Positions 17,513-25,533 of a stretch of DNA of 64,000 nucleotides are shown piece after piece. Source of the stretch: Verrucomicrobiota bacterium. GTDB lineage: Bacteria; Verrucomicrobiota; Verrucomicrobiia; Opitutales; Opitutaceae. Position numbers and translations under genes: made by a program. Numbering within the stretch: position 1 is the first letter of the stretch; each line of letters begins with the position of its first letter. The stretch lies in the NCBI GenBank assembly GCA_018239675.1, contig JAFEGX010000125.1, forward strand, positions 23,595-87,594, read 5' to 3'. The notes under the pieces were generated by a model. That model saw only the letters and a program-made list of their open reading frames with translations, did no database searches and was not told where the DNA came from.

Positions 17513-19012
17513 TCAGGCGAGGGCCGCGGCAAGCGCGGCCAGGATGTCCTCGACCGGCTCGGCGCCCACCGACAGGCGCAGCAGCTCGGGATCAAGGCCG
17601 CCGGCCGCCAGCTCCGCGCGGCCCGCGGCGGTGCTGACGAGGTCGTAGTGTGCAAGGTACATGAACGGGCAGATCAGGGTGGTTGCCATGCCGAAGCTCG
17701 GGCCCTTCGGGAGCGTCAGGCGGTCGTAGAACCGGTCGAGCGGACTGCGAAGCGTGAACGTGATCATCCCCCCGACCGCGGCCGGCGTCCGGGCGATCGC
17801 GAGGTAGTTGGCGCGCGACGCGGGATGCAGCGCCCAGTACACGTCCCGCACGCCGGGATGGCGCTGCAGGAATTCGACGACCCGCGGCACGCTGGCCTGG
17901 ATCCGGTCGAGCAGGACCGACGTGTCGGCGATCTCGGCCGCCAGGCGGGCGAGGTCGCGGTCGTGCAGCGGCTCAACCTTGGGGGCGATCCCCGCGCGAA
18001 GCTCCGCCGCGCCGGCCGCCGCGGGGTTGACCACCACCAACCCGGCGGTGAGGTCGCCGCCGCCCGCGGTGTACTTCGTGAGGCTTGAGACGACCACGTC
18101 GGCGTGGCGCAGCACGTCGAGGCTGAAGGGCGAGGAAACCGAGGGATCGAGGATCACCCGGGCGCCGTGCCGCCGGGCGAGCATGGCGATGCCGGCGACG
18201 TCGGGGGTCTGGATCAGCGGGTTGGTCGGCACCTCGGTCACGATGCCCGCCACCCGCCCGGCGTGGCGCGCGAGCACGGCGTCAAGGGCGGCGAGGTCGA
18301 ACACATCCGCCACGTGGACATAGTCCGCGGGGGTGGCGGTGAACTTCTGGAGCAGCGCGATCGTGTCGAGGTAAAGCCAGCCGAGCTGGATCCACACCGT
18401 GCGCCCCTGGGCTGCCTGCCGTTCCGCGATCGCCCGGAACGCGGCGTCGACCGCGTTCATTCCGCAGTTGGTGATGAACAAGTCGGCGGGCGCCGTGCCC
18501 GGGAACAGCGGCTGCAGGTGGCGGCGCACCTCGGCGAGGGCATCGCCCGCGAAGAGCGTCTCGGCGGTGACCGCGGGGCGGAGCCCGCGCCGCACCAGCT
18601 CGGCCTCGGCGGCCCGCGAGGAGAGGAAGCCGCCGACATTTTGGAGGAAGGTCTTGGCCCGCGACCCCAGCGCGGGATCGGTCGGATGCGCGAGGCCGGC
18701 GAGCCCCGCGTCGTTCACCCGCGTCACCGGCGCGGCGCCGAGGTGGGCGGCGAGCCGGTCGGCCATCCGGGTGGACGAGGTCAGCCAGAGCGTCTGCCCG
18801 GCCAGGCCTTGCCGGCGGCTCAGTTCGGCCGCGAGGTCCTGGACCAGCGGATGGACGACAAAACGCGGGTAGCCGGAGGTGAGATGCCGCGTCACGGCCG
18901 GGTCCTTTTCCTCGTACCCGCGCACGTCGCGCATCGTGGGCAGGCTGCAGGAGACGGCGTGCAGGCTGGCCGGGATGCGTTGACCGAGGGGCAGGGGGCG
19001 GAAGGCGGACAT
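17513..19012 (-). CDS. PLP-dependent Cys/Met-metabolism-type enzyme (cystathionine gamma-synthase-like)
   Basis: 499 residues from the ATG at 19012; an upstream in-frame ATG would add 17 unlikely residues. The fold-type I pattern is visible: aspartate in ARVILDPSVSSPFSLD (about residues 280-295) and the PLP lysine in VVSSLTKYTAGGGDLTAG (Lys at about 315). Cystathionine gamma-synthase relatives usually show SATKY-x-GGHSD and about 390 residues. Here the N-terminal region is roughly 100 residues longer and opens with SLPTMRDVRGYEEKDP, a feature of long fungal/bacterial cystathionine gamma-synthase-like enzymes. The likely reaction is gamma-replacement or elimination on an O-acyl-homoserine or cystathionine, but the exact substrate is open. 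Confidence 0.8.
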   Translation of the reverse strand: MSAFRPLPLGQRIPASLHAVSCSLPTMRDVRGYEEKDPAVTRHLTSGYPRFVVHPLVQDLAAELSRRQGLAGQTLWLTSSTRMADRLAAHLGAAPVTRVNDAGLAGLAHPTDPALGSRAKTFLQNVGGFLSSRAAEAELVRRGLRPAVTAETLFAGDALAEVRRHLQPLFPGTAPADLFITNCGMNAVDAAFRAIAERQAAQGRTVWIQLGWLYLDTIALLQKFTATPADYVHVADVFDLAALDAVLARHAGRVAGIVTEVPTNPLIQTPDVAGIAMLARRHGARVILDPSVSSPFSLDVLRHADVVVSSLTKYTAGGGDLTAGLVVVNPAAAGAAELRAGIAPKVEPLHDRDLARLAAEIADTSVLLDRIQASVPRVVEFLQRHPGVRDVYWALHPASRANYLAIARTPAAVGGMITFTLRSPLDRFYDRLTLPKGPSFGMATTLICPFMYLAHYDLVSTAAGRAELAAGGLDPELLRLSVGAEPVEDILAALAAALA

Positions 19013-19149
19013 CGGGAAGCGGGGGAGCCAGTCTTTCGTCACCCGCCCACGAGGCAACCGCAAGCTGCGTCATGCCGGGCGGCGAATTGTGGCCGTCCCC
19101 TCCGAAACGGATTGCCCGGCGGGAGGGGCGGGCTGCTAGCGTGCGGGCC

Positions 19150-19911
19150 ATGAAACTCGTCTCGTGGAACGTGAACGGCATCCGGGCGGTGCTGCGGAAG
19201 GGCGCGATGGACTACTTCAACTCGGTCGGCGCCGACGTGATCTGCCTCCAGGAGACGAAGGCGCATCCCGGCGACGTGCAGCACGTGGCCTGGCCGAAGG
19301 GCTACACGGCCTTCTGGAACAGCGCGGCGAAGAAGGGTTACAGCGGCACGGTCGTGTTCACCCGGGTCGCGCCCCTGAAGGTGACCAATGGCATCGGCGT
19401 CGCGGCGCACGACGACGAGGGCCGCGTGATCACGGCGGAGTTCCCGGGCTTCCACCTCGTGAACGTCTACCAGCCCAACTCGCAGCGGGGCCTGACCCGG
19501 CTGGAGTACCGCACGCAGGAGTGGGACGGCGCGTTCCTCGCCTACCTCCGGAAGCTCGAGAAGCGCGGCAAGCCGGTCGTGTTCTGCGGCGACCTCAACG
19601 TGGCGCACCAGGAGATCGACCTGGCCAACCCCAAGAGCAACCGCCGCAACGCCGGCTTCACCGACGAGGAGCGGGGCAACTTCTCGAAGCTGCTCGACCG
19701 GGGCTTCGTCGACACCTTCCGCGTGTTCGAGCCGGGACCGGGCCACTACACCTGGTGGAGCCAGATGATGAACTGCCGCGCCCGGAACATCGGGTGGCGG
19801 GTCGACTACTTCGTGGCCTCGGAGAAGCTCCGTCCGGCACTGAAGCGCGCCTGGATCTCGCCCGAGGTCATGGGCAGCGACCACTGCCCGGTCGGTCTCG
19901 AGCTGGCGTGA
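19150..19911 (+). CDS. xth: Exodeoxyribonuclease III (AP endonuclease)
   Basis: 253 residues from the ATG at 19150, which directly starts the conserved MKLVSWNVNGIRAVL. The catalytic set of the exonuclease III family is visible: Asn in WNVNG (residue 8), Glu in LQETK (about 36), Asp/Asn in CGDLNVAH (about 148-155), and the terminal SDHCPVG with Asp/His (about 240-246). It cleaves abasic sites and degrades 3' ends in base-excision repair. The C-terminal part with RNIGWRVDYFVAS is typical of the ExoA branch. The gene is divergent from the PLP enzyme gene and followed by the CinA-like gene. Confidence 0.95.
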   Translation: MKLVSWNVNGIRAVLRKGAMDYFNSVGADVICLQETKAHPGDVQHVAWPKGYTAFWNSAAKKGYSGTVVFTRVAPLKVTNGIGVAAHDDEGRVITAEFPGFHLVNVYQPNSQRGLTRLEYRTQEWDGAFLAYLRKLEKRGKPVVFCGDLNVAHQEIDLANPKSNRRNAGFTDEERGNFSKLLDRGFVDTFRVFEPGPGHYTWWSQMMNCRARNIGWRVDYFVASEKLRPALKRAWISPEVMGSDHCPVGLELA

Positions 19912-19963
19912 GGGCCCGGATTTTCTCCGTTACGTTCCGCCGCGGATCGGGCAAACTGCGGGC

Positions 19964-20452
19964 ATGATCGAACTCAAGCCCCTCATGCTCCAGCAGCCGT
20001 GGCTGACGCTGGCCGTGGCGGAGAGCCTGACCTGCGGCCACGTGCAGGCCCGGGTCGGCGCGATCTCCGGGGCGTCGGATTTTCTCCTCGGTGGCATCAC
20101 GGCGTACACCCTCGACGAGAAGGTCCGCCATCTCGGCGTGAACCGCGCGGCGGCGCGCCGGGTCGACTGCGTGTCGGCCCGGGTGGCGCGGGAGATGGCG
20201 CTCGGGGCCTGCCGGCTCTTTGGCAGTGACCTCGGGCTGGCGACCACGGGCTACGCAGAGCCGTCGCCGGCGAAGGGCGTGAAGGCCCCGTTCGCGTGGT
20301 GGGCGCTCGCGCACGTGCGGCGCGGCCGGACCGTCGCGCTGCGCAGCGGCCGGGTGGAATGCCCGGGCGCCGCGCGGGTCGAGACGCAAGCCATGGTTGC
20401 CGCCGCCGCCCTCACCGAACTGGTCGAGTACCTGCGCCAGATCCGGGCCTGA
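19964..20452 (+). CDS. CinA C-terminal domain protein (PncC-type nicotinamide-nucleotide amidase)
   Basis: 162 residues corresponding to the stand-alone CinA-C/PncC fold. The active-site region reads LAVAESLTCGHVQARVG (about residues 16-32), followed by SGASDFLLGGITAYTLDEK with the conserved Tyr and Lys. In PncC the serine of AES-x-T-x-G acts in deamidation of nicotinamide mononucleotide, recycling NAD. The usual ESCTGG reads ESLTCG here, with the serine kept. It lacks the MoCF-like N-terminal half found in full CinA. The start at 19964 follows exonuclease III by about 50 bases. Confidence 0.82.
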   Translation: MIELKPLMLQQPWLTLAVAESLTCGHVQARVGAISGASDFLLGGITAYTLDEKVRHLGVNRAAARRVDCVSARVAREMALGACRLFGSDLGLATTGYAEPSPAKGVKAPFAWWALAHVRRGRTVALRSGRVECPGAARVETQAMVAAAALTELVEYLRQIRA

Positions 20453-20740
20453 AGCAATCTGACCAAAATTGTAGCCGCAAAAATGCGCATAAGGCGCAAG
20501 AACTCGCGCCACAGCGTTGCGCCCTACCAAGGCAATAGCCCGAGGTCTACGATCACTCTGCCGCTGGATTTCGAATCGGATTGATCTGCGGTTTTGTGCC
20601 TCTTTGCGGCTACACCATTATCGAAATCGCTCTAGCCCCCGGCTTGATCGGGGTATCGGCCGCGCCTCGGCGACGGTGCGGCCGCGTCTCGTCGCCCGAA
20701 TCCTGATTCTCGAATCCCGAACGCCGTCCCGGGCGCCGAC
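20453..20740. other. Gene-free spacer with an inverted repeat of the CGCAAAG type
   Basis: 288 bases without a credible gene. Arms GTAGCCGCAAA (20471-20481) and TTTGCGGCTAC (20603-20613) are perfect inverted copies. Each continues into GGCGCAAG- or GTGCCTC-like words, a spacer motif family seen in related high-G+C genomes. CCCCGGCTTGATCGGGG near 20637 forms a small hairpin. From 20690 on, words built on GATTCTCGAATCCCGAA appear next to the end of the VOC gene. Confidence 0.55.
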
Positions 20741-21145
20741 TCACGTCAGTGTGTTCTGCAGGAACTCGACGCTCTCGCCGTTCGGGCCCTCGCAGAAGAA
20801 GATCCGGACGGGCACGGGGCCGGCGTTGGTGGTTGGGATCGTGACGTCGCGCGGCTCGACCGTGATCTTGAAACCCGCGGCGCGCACGCGGGCGGCGGTG
20901 TCGTCGAGCTGGTCGGTGCGGAAGGCGAAATGGTAGATCGCGCCGTTGGTCGGGCCGGAGTAGGCGAGGTCTTCGAAGACCTCGAGGTAGTTGCCGTCAC
21001 CCGTGTCGAGCATCACGGCGCGTTGCGGCGCGGCCCGCCACGCGATCTTCACGGTGCAGCCGAGCACCTCCTGGTAGAACCGCATGGTGGCGTCCCAGTC
21101 GCGGGTCTTGACGCAGACGTGGTGGAAACCGGAGATCGCGCTCAT
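20741..21145 (-). CDS. VOC superfamily (glyoxalase/bleomycin-resistance fold) protein
   Basis: 134 residues from the ATG at 21145; the longer frame upstream is not conserved-looking. Two beta-alpha-beta-beta-beta modules are visible: GFHHVCVKTRDWDATMRFYQ at the start and IYHFAFRTDQLDDTAARVRA in the middle. Likely metal ligands are the His in FHHV, Glu in YLEVFED, His in IYHFAF, and Glu in GESVEFLQ. The family includes lactoylglutathione lyase, dioxygenases and epimerases, so the reaction cannot be fixed. It lies downstream of the SYLF gene on the same strand, but a strong terminator separates them. Confidence 0.85.
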   Translation of the reverse strand: MSAISGFHHVCVKTRDWDATMRFYQEVLGCTVKIAWRAAPQRAVMLDTGDGNYLEVFEDLAYSGPTNGAIYHFAFRTDQLDDTAARVRAAGFKITVEPRDVTIPTTNAGPVPVRIFFCEGPNGESVEFLQNTLT

Positions 21146-21181
21146 CCCGGCCAGCGTCTCGGGCCGGGCGGCCGAAGTAAA

Positions 21182-21206
21182 CAAAAACGGGGCCGCACGG
21201 CCCCGT
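21182..21206 (-). terminator. Strong rho-independent terminator of the SYLF gene
   Basis: On the minus strand ACGGGGCC-GTGC-GGCCCCGT forms a perfect 8-bp stem with a four-base loop, followed by TTTTTG. It lies about 30 bases after the SYLF stop codon. It should isolate that gene from the VOC gene downstream. Confidence 0.9.
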
Positions 21207-21235
21207 TCGAGAAGCAAGGAGGATCGGCCGCGGAC

Positions 21236-21922
21236 TCAGGGCGCGATCGACTGCACGTACTGCATGAGCGGCACGACCTCGGTCGGCGCCGTGACCCAGT
21301 TGCTGTAGAGCAGCTCGGGCATCGTGTACTGCGTGTTGTAAAGGATGTAGTTGACCTGGTCGTTCCGCTCCAGCCAGCCGGCCTTGACCGTGGCACCCGC
21401 GTAGAGGCCCTTGGTCTTGGAGTACACAAGGACCGGCGCGGTGATCATTTCGCGGTTGTTCTTCTCGGCCTCGGCGGCCTTCGGCCCGGCGACCGCCTTG
21501 GCGTCGACGCCGACATTGAAGCGCTGGTTGAATAGCAGGCGCGGGGTCTGGTCGTCGGTGATGACCATGACCGTCTCAAGGGAGTTGGCGCCGACCTGGA
21601 GGCCGAAGCTGAGTTCGCCGGCCGAGATCAGCACGGGCAGGCTCCAGTGGCCGTCCGCCTTCTTCACCATGATGACGCCGTAGCCGTCCTTCACGCCGAG
21701 GAGAAATCCGGCCTTGAACTGGTTGACGATCACGATCGCGCGGGCGCCCTGCAGCACGCTGGCCGGGATGGCGGTGGCCGGGTTGGCCATGAACTCCCGC
21801 AGGATGGCCTCGCAGGTTTCGACGCGGGAGACGTACTCCGGGCGGGACGCCGCACTGGGGGCCGCGCGGGCGATGACGAGCCCGGAGAGGGCGAAAAGTG
21901 ACAGCAGGAGCAGTTTTTTCAT
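21236..21922 (-). CDS. SYLF-domain (Ysc84-like) secreted protein
   Basis: 228 residues from the ATG at 21922, giving the signal peptide MKKLLLLSLFALSGLVIARA. The mature part is one SYLF domain: ILREFMANPATAIPASVLQG, ARAIVIVNQFKAGFLLGVKD with the G-rich turn GYGVIMVKK, then SLPVLISAGELSFGLQVGA and the late KGLYAGATVKAGWLERND. In eukaryotic Ysc84/SH3YL1 the domain binds phosphoinositides or actin. Bacterial secreted members are abundant but of unknown role, with a possible lipid-binding function. The gene ends at a strong terminator and appears monocistronic. Confidence 0.88.
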   Translation of the reverse strand: MKKLLLLSLFALSGLVIARAAPSAASRPEYVSRVETCEAILREFMANPATAIPASVLQGARAIVIVNQFKAGFLLGVKDGYGVIMVKKADGHWSLPVLISAGELSFGLQVGANSLETVMVITDDQTPRLLFNQRFNVGVDAKAVAGPKAAEAEKNNREMITAPVLVYSKTKGLYAGATVKAGWLERNDQVNYILYNTQYTMPELLYSNWVTAPTEVVPLMQYVQSIAP

Positions 21923-22027
21923 GGCGGTGCGGAAACGCTGAATATCGGGCAGTCTATGCATGGCGGCGCGAACTTGGAAAGCGCGGAGTGCGTCCGGTTC
22001 CCGCGGGGGACAGCGGCCCGGCCCCGG

Positions 22028-22399
22028 CTAGTCGAGCCCCCGCGCCGTCAGCTCGTCCTCGTCCCAACCAAGGTAGTGGCCCAGCTCGTGGAGGTAGGTC
22101 AGGCGGGTCTCCTCGCGGAAGACCTCGACGTCGCCTTCCGCAAAGTCCCACAGGTTTTCCAGGTAGAGCAGGATCTCGGGCGGGGCGGGCTGGTCGTGTG
22201 CCAGCTCGGTGCCATGGGGGCTGCCGGTGAACAGGCCCAGGAGGTCCGGTTCAAATCCCTCCGCCAGGACGCTCGGGTGGGGGGTCTGCTCGAGGTGCAC
22301 GGGCACCGCCCGGGCCAGCGGGCGGATCTCCGGCGGCAGTTTCCGCTGGGTGGCGGCCACGACGGCGGCGGCGATCTCGGTGAGGCGGGAGTGTTTCAC
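22028..22399 (-). CDS. Zincin-like metallopeptidase, HEXXH type (PF06262-like)
   Basis: 123 residues. The C-terminal LHELGHYLGWDEDEL (about residues 103-117) is the extended HExxHxxGxxxxE zinc site of the minimal zincin family. The N-terminal half, with LPPEIRPLARAVPVHLEQTP and an acidic middle, matches these small single-domain proteins. Two His and a downstream Asp or Glu would bind zinc, with the first Glu as base. Natural substrates are unknown. It lacks a signal peptide and stands alone between the SYLF gene and the divergent Spy-like gene. Confidence 0.85.
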   Translation of the reverse strand: MKHSRLTEIAAAVVAATQRKLPPEIRPLARAVPVHLEQTPHPSVLAEGFEPDLLGLFTGSPHGTELAHDQPAPPEILLYLENLWDFAEGDVEVFREETRLTYLHELGHYLGWDEDELTARGLD

Positions 22400-22502
22400 G
22401 GCAACCGGGACCTAGGGTGAAGGGCCCGCCGGCAAAATCGCAACCCGGGATGAAAAACCGCGTAACCGGGCCGCCCGGCCGGCGTCTTGGTCTCCGTTGC
22501 CC

Positions 22503-22961
22503 ATGAAATCCAAAACAACGTTTGTAACCCTCCTGGCCATTGGGTTCTTGGCTGCGACCGCTCTGGTTCGCGCCCAGGCCCCGGCCGGTGGTCCCCCCGA
22601 CGAACGCGGTCCGCGCCCGAGCCCCGAGCAGATGCGTGAACGCCGCATGAAGAGGCTCGATGAGAAGCTCTCGCTCACTCCCGCCGAAAAGCAGCAGATC
22701 CAGGCCATCTGGGACCAGTCTGAGCAGCAGGCCAAGGCCCTGCGGGCCGACGACTCCCTGCCGCGCGACCAGCGCCGGCAGAAGATGATGGCGATCATGA
22801 AGGACACGCACGACAAGGTTCGCGCCGTCCTCACGCCCGATCAGCAGAAGACTTTTGACACGCTCCCGCCGGAGCCCCGGGGCCGCCGGGGCGGTCCGCG
22901 GCCGGCCGGTGGCGGCAATACCCCGCCTCCGCCGCCTGCGAACCAGGCTCCGCCGAGCTGA
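22503..22961 (+). CDS. Secreted Spy/CpxP-like protein with LTxxQ motifs
   Basis: 152 residues from the ATG at 22503; a TTG two codons earlier is less likely. Signal peptide: MKSKTTFVTLLAIGFLAATA. The mature region is basic and helical with RLDEKLSLTPAEKQQIQAIW and later VRAVLTPDQQKTFDTL, the paired LTxxQ-type motifs of the Spy/CpxP periplasmic chaperone fold. The end is proline/glycine-rich. Such proteins respond to envelope stress or metals and act as ATP-independent chaperones. No two-component genes are nearby. A clear terminator follows the gene. Confidence 0.78.
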   Translation: MKSKTTFVTLLAIGFLAATALVRAQAPAGGPPDERGPRPSPEQMRERRMKRLDEKLSLTPAEKQQIQAIWDQSEQQAKALRADDSLPRDQRRQKMMAIMKDTHDKVRAVLTPDQQKTFDTLPPEPRGRRGGPRPAGGGNTPPPPPANQAPPS

Positions 22962-22988
22962 GCACGATTTTGTCAGGGTTGGTTGTCT

Positions 22989-23025
22989 GGCCGCCGCGGC
23001 AGGGGTGTCGCGGCGGCCTTCTTTT
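22989..23025 (+). terminator. Rho-independent terminator of the Spy-like gene
   Basis: GGCCGCCGCGGC and GTCGCGGCGGCC pair over 12 bases with one G-T wobble around a six-base loop. TTCTTTTT follows directly. It starts 27 bases after the stop codon. Confidence 0.88.
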
Positions 23026-23126
23026 TGGCCGGATCGCGGAGTGTTCGCCCGTCTGAATCCCGTCGTTGGCGCGTCCGCCCGCCGGCACCCATTGACTCGC
23101 GGGCTCCGGCTTCGCAGCGTGCGCGG

Positions 23127-24371
23127 ATGGCTGATCCACGCGAGGTGATCATCGTCGGAGGCGGCGCCGCGGGCTTCTTCGCGGCGATCTCCTGCGCCGG
23201 CCAGCTGGGCCCCGCGGGCCGCGTCACGCTCCTGGAGGCCACCACGCACCCCCTCGCCAAGGTCCGCGTCTCGGGCGGCGGCCGCTGCAATGTCACCCAC
23301 GCCTGCTTCGACCCCCGCGAGCTCGCCAAGCGCTACCCGCGCGGCGGCCGCGAGCTGCTCGGCGCGTTCCACCGCTGGCAGCCCCGCGACATGGTCGACT
23401 GGCTCGCCGCCCGCGGCGTCGCCACCAAGACCGAGGCCGACGGCCGCATGTTTCCCGTCACCGATGACTCCGGCACGATTGTCGACTGCCTGCTGCGCGC
23501 CGCGGCCGACGCCGGCGTCGACGTGTACACCGGGCTCGGGCTGCGGACGGCCGAGCGTGCGGCCCGGCCGGAAGGCGCCCCGGGATTCCGGATCACCCTG
23601 ACCGACGAAACGTCGCGCGCCTGCGACCGCCTGCTGCTGGCCACCGGCGGCAACAAGGGGTCTTCCGGCCTCAGCGTCGCCGCCTCCCTCGGCCACACCA
23701 TCGAACCGCCGGTGCCGTCGCTCTTCACGTTTCACATCGACGACGCGAGGCTGGCGGGGCTGTCCGGCCTGTCGGTGCCGGAGGTGATCGCGGCGGTGCC
23801 CGGGACCAAGCTCCGCGAGCGCGGCCCGCTGCTCGTCACGCACTGGGGCCTCAGCGGCCCGGCCATCCTGAAACTCTCCGCGTGGGGCGCTCGCGAGCTG
23901 GCGGCGCGGCACTACGAATTTCCGGTGACGATCAACTTCGCGCCGGACCACTCGCGCGATTCGCTCATCCGGGAGCTCGGGCGGGTCCGGGAGCAGAATC
24001 CGCGGAAGCAGATCGCGACCTGGAGCCCGCTGCCGCTCCCGCAGCGCCTATGGGAGCGGCTGGTCGCCACGGCCGGCGTCGCGCCGGCGACGCCGTGGAC
24101 CCAGGTGGGCAACGCCGCCCTCGCCGCGCTCGCGGGCCTCATCACCGGCGCCGAGTTCAAGGTGGTGGGCAAGAGCCTGTTCAAGGAGGAATTCGTGACC
24201 TGCGGCGGGGTCCGGCTGGCCGAGGTCGACTTCAAGACGATGGAGAGCCGGAAGTGTCCCGGTCTCCACTTTGCGGGCGAAGTGCTCGACATCGACGGCA
24301 TCACCGGTGGCTTCAATTTTCAGGCCGCGTGGACCACCGGCCGGCTGGCCGGCCTTGCGATGGCGGGCTGA
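23127..24371 (+). CDS. NAD(P)/FAD-dependent oxidoreductase, HI0933/YhiN family
   Basis: 414 residues from the ATG at 23127, immediately before the Rossmann motif VIIVGGGAAGFFAAISCA (about residues 6-23). VRVSGGGRCNVTHACFD (about 47-63) is the hallmark of the HI0933 family, as are LLLATGGNKGSSGLS (near 170) and the C-terminal GLHFAGEVLDIDGITGGFNF, which closes the FAD site. Members are flavoproteins of undefined substrate; some reduce modified RNA or quinone-like compounds. No partner genes adjoin. The in-frame extension upstream runs through the terminator of the previous gene and is not real coding sequence. Confidence 0.92.
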   Translation: MADPREVIIVGGGAAGFFAAISCAGQLGPAGRVTLLEATTHPLAKVRVSGGGRCNVTHACFDPRELAKRYPRGGRELLGAFHRWQPRDMVDWLAARGVATKTEADGRMFPVTDDSGTIVDCLLRAAADAGVDVYTGLGLRTAERAARPEGAPGFRITLTDETSRACDRLLLATGGNKGSSGLSVAASLGHTIEPPVPSLFTFHIDDARLAGLSGLSVPEVIAAVPGTKLRERGPLLVTHWGLSGPAILKLSAWGARELAARHYEFPVTINFAPDHSRDSLIRELGRVREQNPRKQIATWSPLPLPQRLWERLVATAGVAPATPWTQVGNAALAALAGLITGAEFKVVGKSLFKEEFVTCGGVRLAEVDFKTMESRKCPGLHFAGEVLDIDGITGGFNFQAAWTTGRLAGLAMAG

Positions 24372-24373
24372 AG

Positions 24374-24530
24374 TACGATTTCCGAATGACGATTTACGAT
24401 TGGGCGGACGCAAGCGGGTGGGAGGGGGCCGGTCTTTCCGCGGGATCCACAAGTGCGCCCTGATCAAAAACTCTCCACCTCCCCGCCCGCACGGATTCAA
24501 TCGCCAATCGTAATTCGCAAATCGTAAATT
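24374..24530. repeat. Imperfect inverted repeat of ATTTACGATT words in the spacer
   Basis: The arm at 24374-24405 (with GACGATTTACGATTGG) and the arm at 24504-24530 (CCAATCGTAATTCGC then AAATCGTAAAT) are imperfect reverse complements around about 100 bases. The arms are A/T-richer than the surroundings. No gene lies between them. Confidence 0.6.
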
Positions 24531-24535
24531 TCCCC

Positions 24536-25480
24536 GTGTCCTATTTTCACCTCCTCCTCCTGATCCTGCCGGTCTTCGCCCTGATGGGGCTCGGCATGGG
24601 GCTTCGGCGGGTCGGGTGGCTGACGGCGGAGGCCGACGCGAGCCTGCTGCGACTCGTGGTGAACTTCCTCTACCCGTGCATCATCTTCGAGAACGTCCAC
24701 GCGAACCCGGCGCTGCGTGATCCCGCCAATCTGGCGTGGGGTCCGTTCATGGGCTTCGCGACCATGGCGGGCGGCATCCTGCTGTGCCGGCAGGCCGCGC
24801 GCTGGCTCGGCTTCGAGGTCGGCACGGGCCTCCGCACGTTCGCCTTCACCGCCGGCATCTTCAATTACGCCTACATCACGGTGCCGGTGATGACCGCGCT
24901 GTTCGGCCCGGGCAGCCTGGGCGTTTTGTTCGCGTTCAACGTCGGGGCCGAGGCCGCGATCTGGACCGTGGGCGTGCTGCTGCTCGCCGGGCGGTCCTGG
25001 CGCGACGGCGGGCGGCAGCTGCTCAGTCCGCCGGTCCTGGCGCTGTTTGTCGCGGTGGGGGTCAACCTTGGCGGCCTCGCGCCCCACGTGCCGAAGCTGC
25101 TGCTCGACGTCGTCCATCCGCTGGCCGCCTGCGCGATCCCGATGGGCCTCATCCTGAGCGGCGCCACGATGGCCGAGCATTTCTTCGACCGGCCGGGCGA
25201 GCTGTTCGAGGCGCGCACCTCGGTCGGCGCCGTCGCGATGCGCCTGGGTGTGATGACCGGCCTGCTCCTGCTGCTCGCGCGGTTCGGCCCGTTCACCGCC
25301 GACCTGCGGCACGTGATCATGGTGCAGGCCGCGATGCCCGCCGGTTTCCTGCCGATCGTGCTCGTGAAACACTACGGCGGACATCTCCTCACCGCCGTCC
25401 GCATCGTCCTCGCCACCGTGCTCGCGAGCATCCTGCTCACCCCTTTCTGGTTGCAGCTCGGCCTGGCTTGGATCGGGTGA
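24536..25480 (+). CDS. AEC (auxin efflux carrier) family transporter
   Basis: 314 residues starting at GTG 24536 (read as Met: MSYFHLLLLILPVFALMGLG). Ten hydrophobic helices are visible, with the family break residues in VVNFLYPCIIFENV (TM2) and the TM5-like GIFNYAYITVPVMTALFGPG. The last helices carry MVQAAMPAGFLPIVLVKHYG, which is typical of AEC members. The family exports or exchanges organic anions such as malate and lactate. The substrate is not predictable here. No regulator adjoins. The following spacer carries a tandem repeat. Confidence 0.88.
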   Translation: MSYFHLLLLILPVFALMGLGMGLRRVGWLTAEADASLLRLVVNFLYPCIIFENVHANPALRDPANLAWGPFMGFATMAGGILLCRQAARWLGFEVGTGLRTFAFTAGIFNYAYITVPVMTALFGPGSLGVLFAFNVGAEAAIWTVGVLLLAGRSWRDGGRQLLSPPVLALFVAVGVNLGGLAPHVPKLLLDVVHPLAACAIPMGLILSGATMAEHFFDRPGELFEARTSVGAVAMRLGVMTGLLLLLARFGPFTADLRHVIMVQAAMPAGFLPIVLVKHYGGHLLTAVRIVLATVLASILLTPFWLQLGLAWIG

Positions 25481-25485
25481 ATGGG

Positions 25486-25513
25486 AAGTGACGAGTGACA
25501 AGTGACGAGTGAC
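25486..25513. repeat. Two perfect tandem copies of a 14-bp word
   Basis: AAGTGACGAGTGAC occurs twice in direct succession (25486-25499 and 25500-25513), and GTGAC itself recurs every seven bases. It lies in the short spacer before the alpha-galactosidase gene. It may be a slipped-strand product or part of a dispersed spacer repeat. Confidence 0.8.
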
Positions 25514-25533
25514 CAGCCATAGGCTTTTCGAAG

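Noticed and set aside
25486..25513. The repeated GTGAC words considered as a CRISPR or iteron array
   Set aside because: Only two contiguous copies without spacers, and no replication or cas genes nearby.
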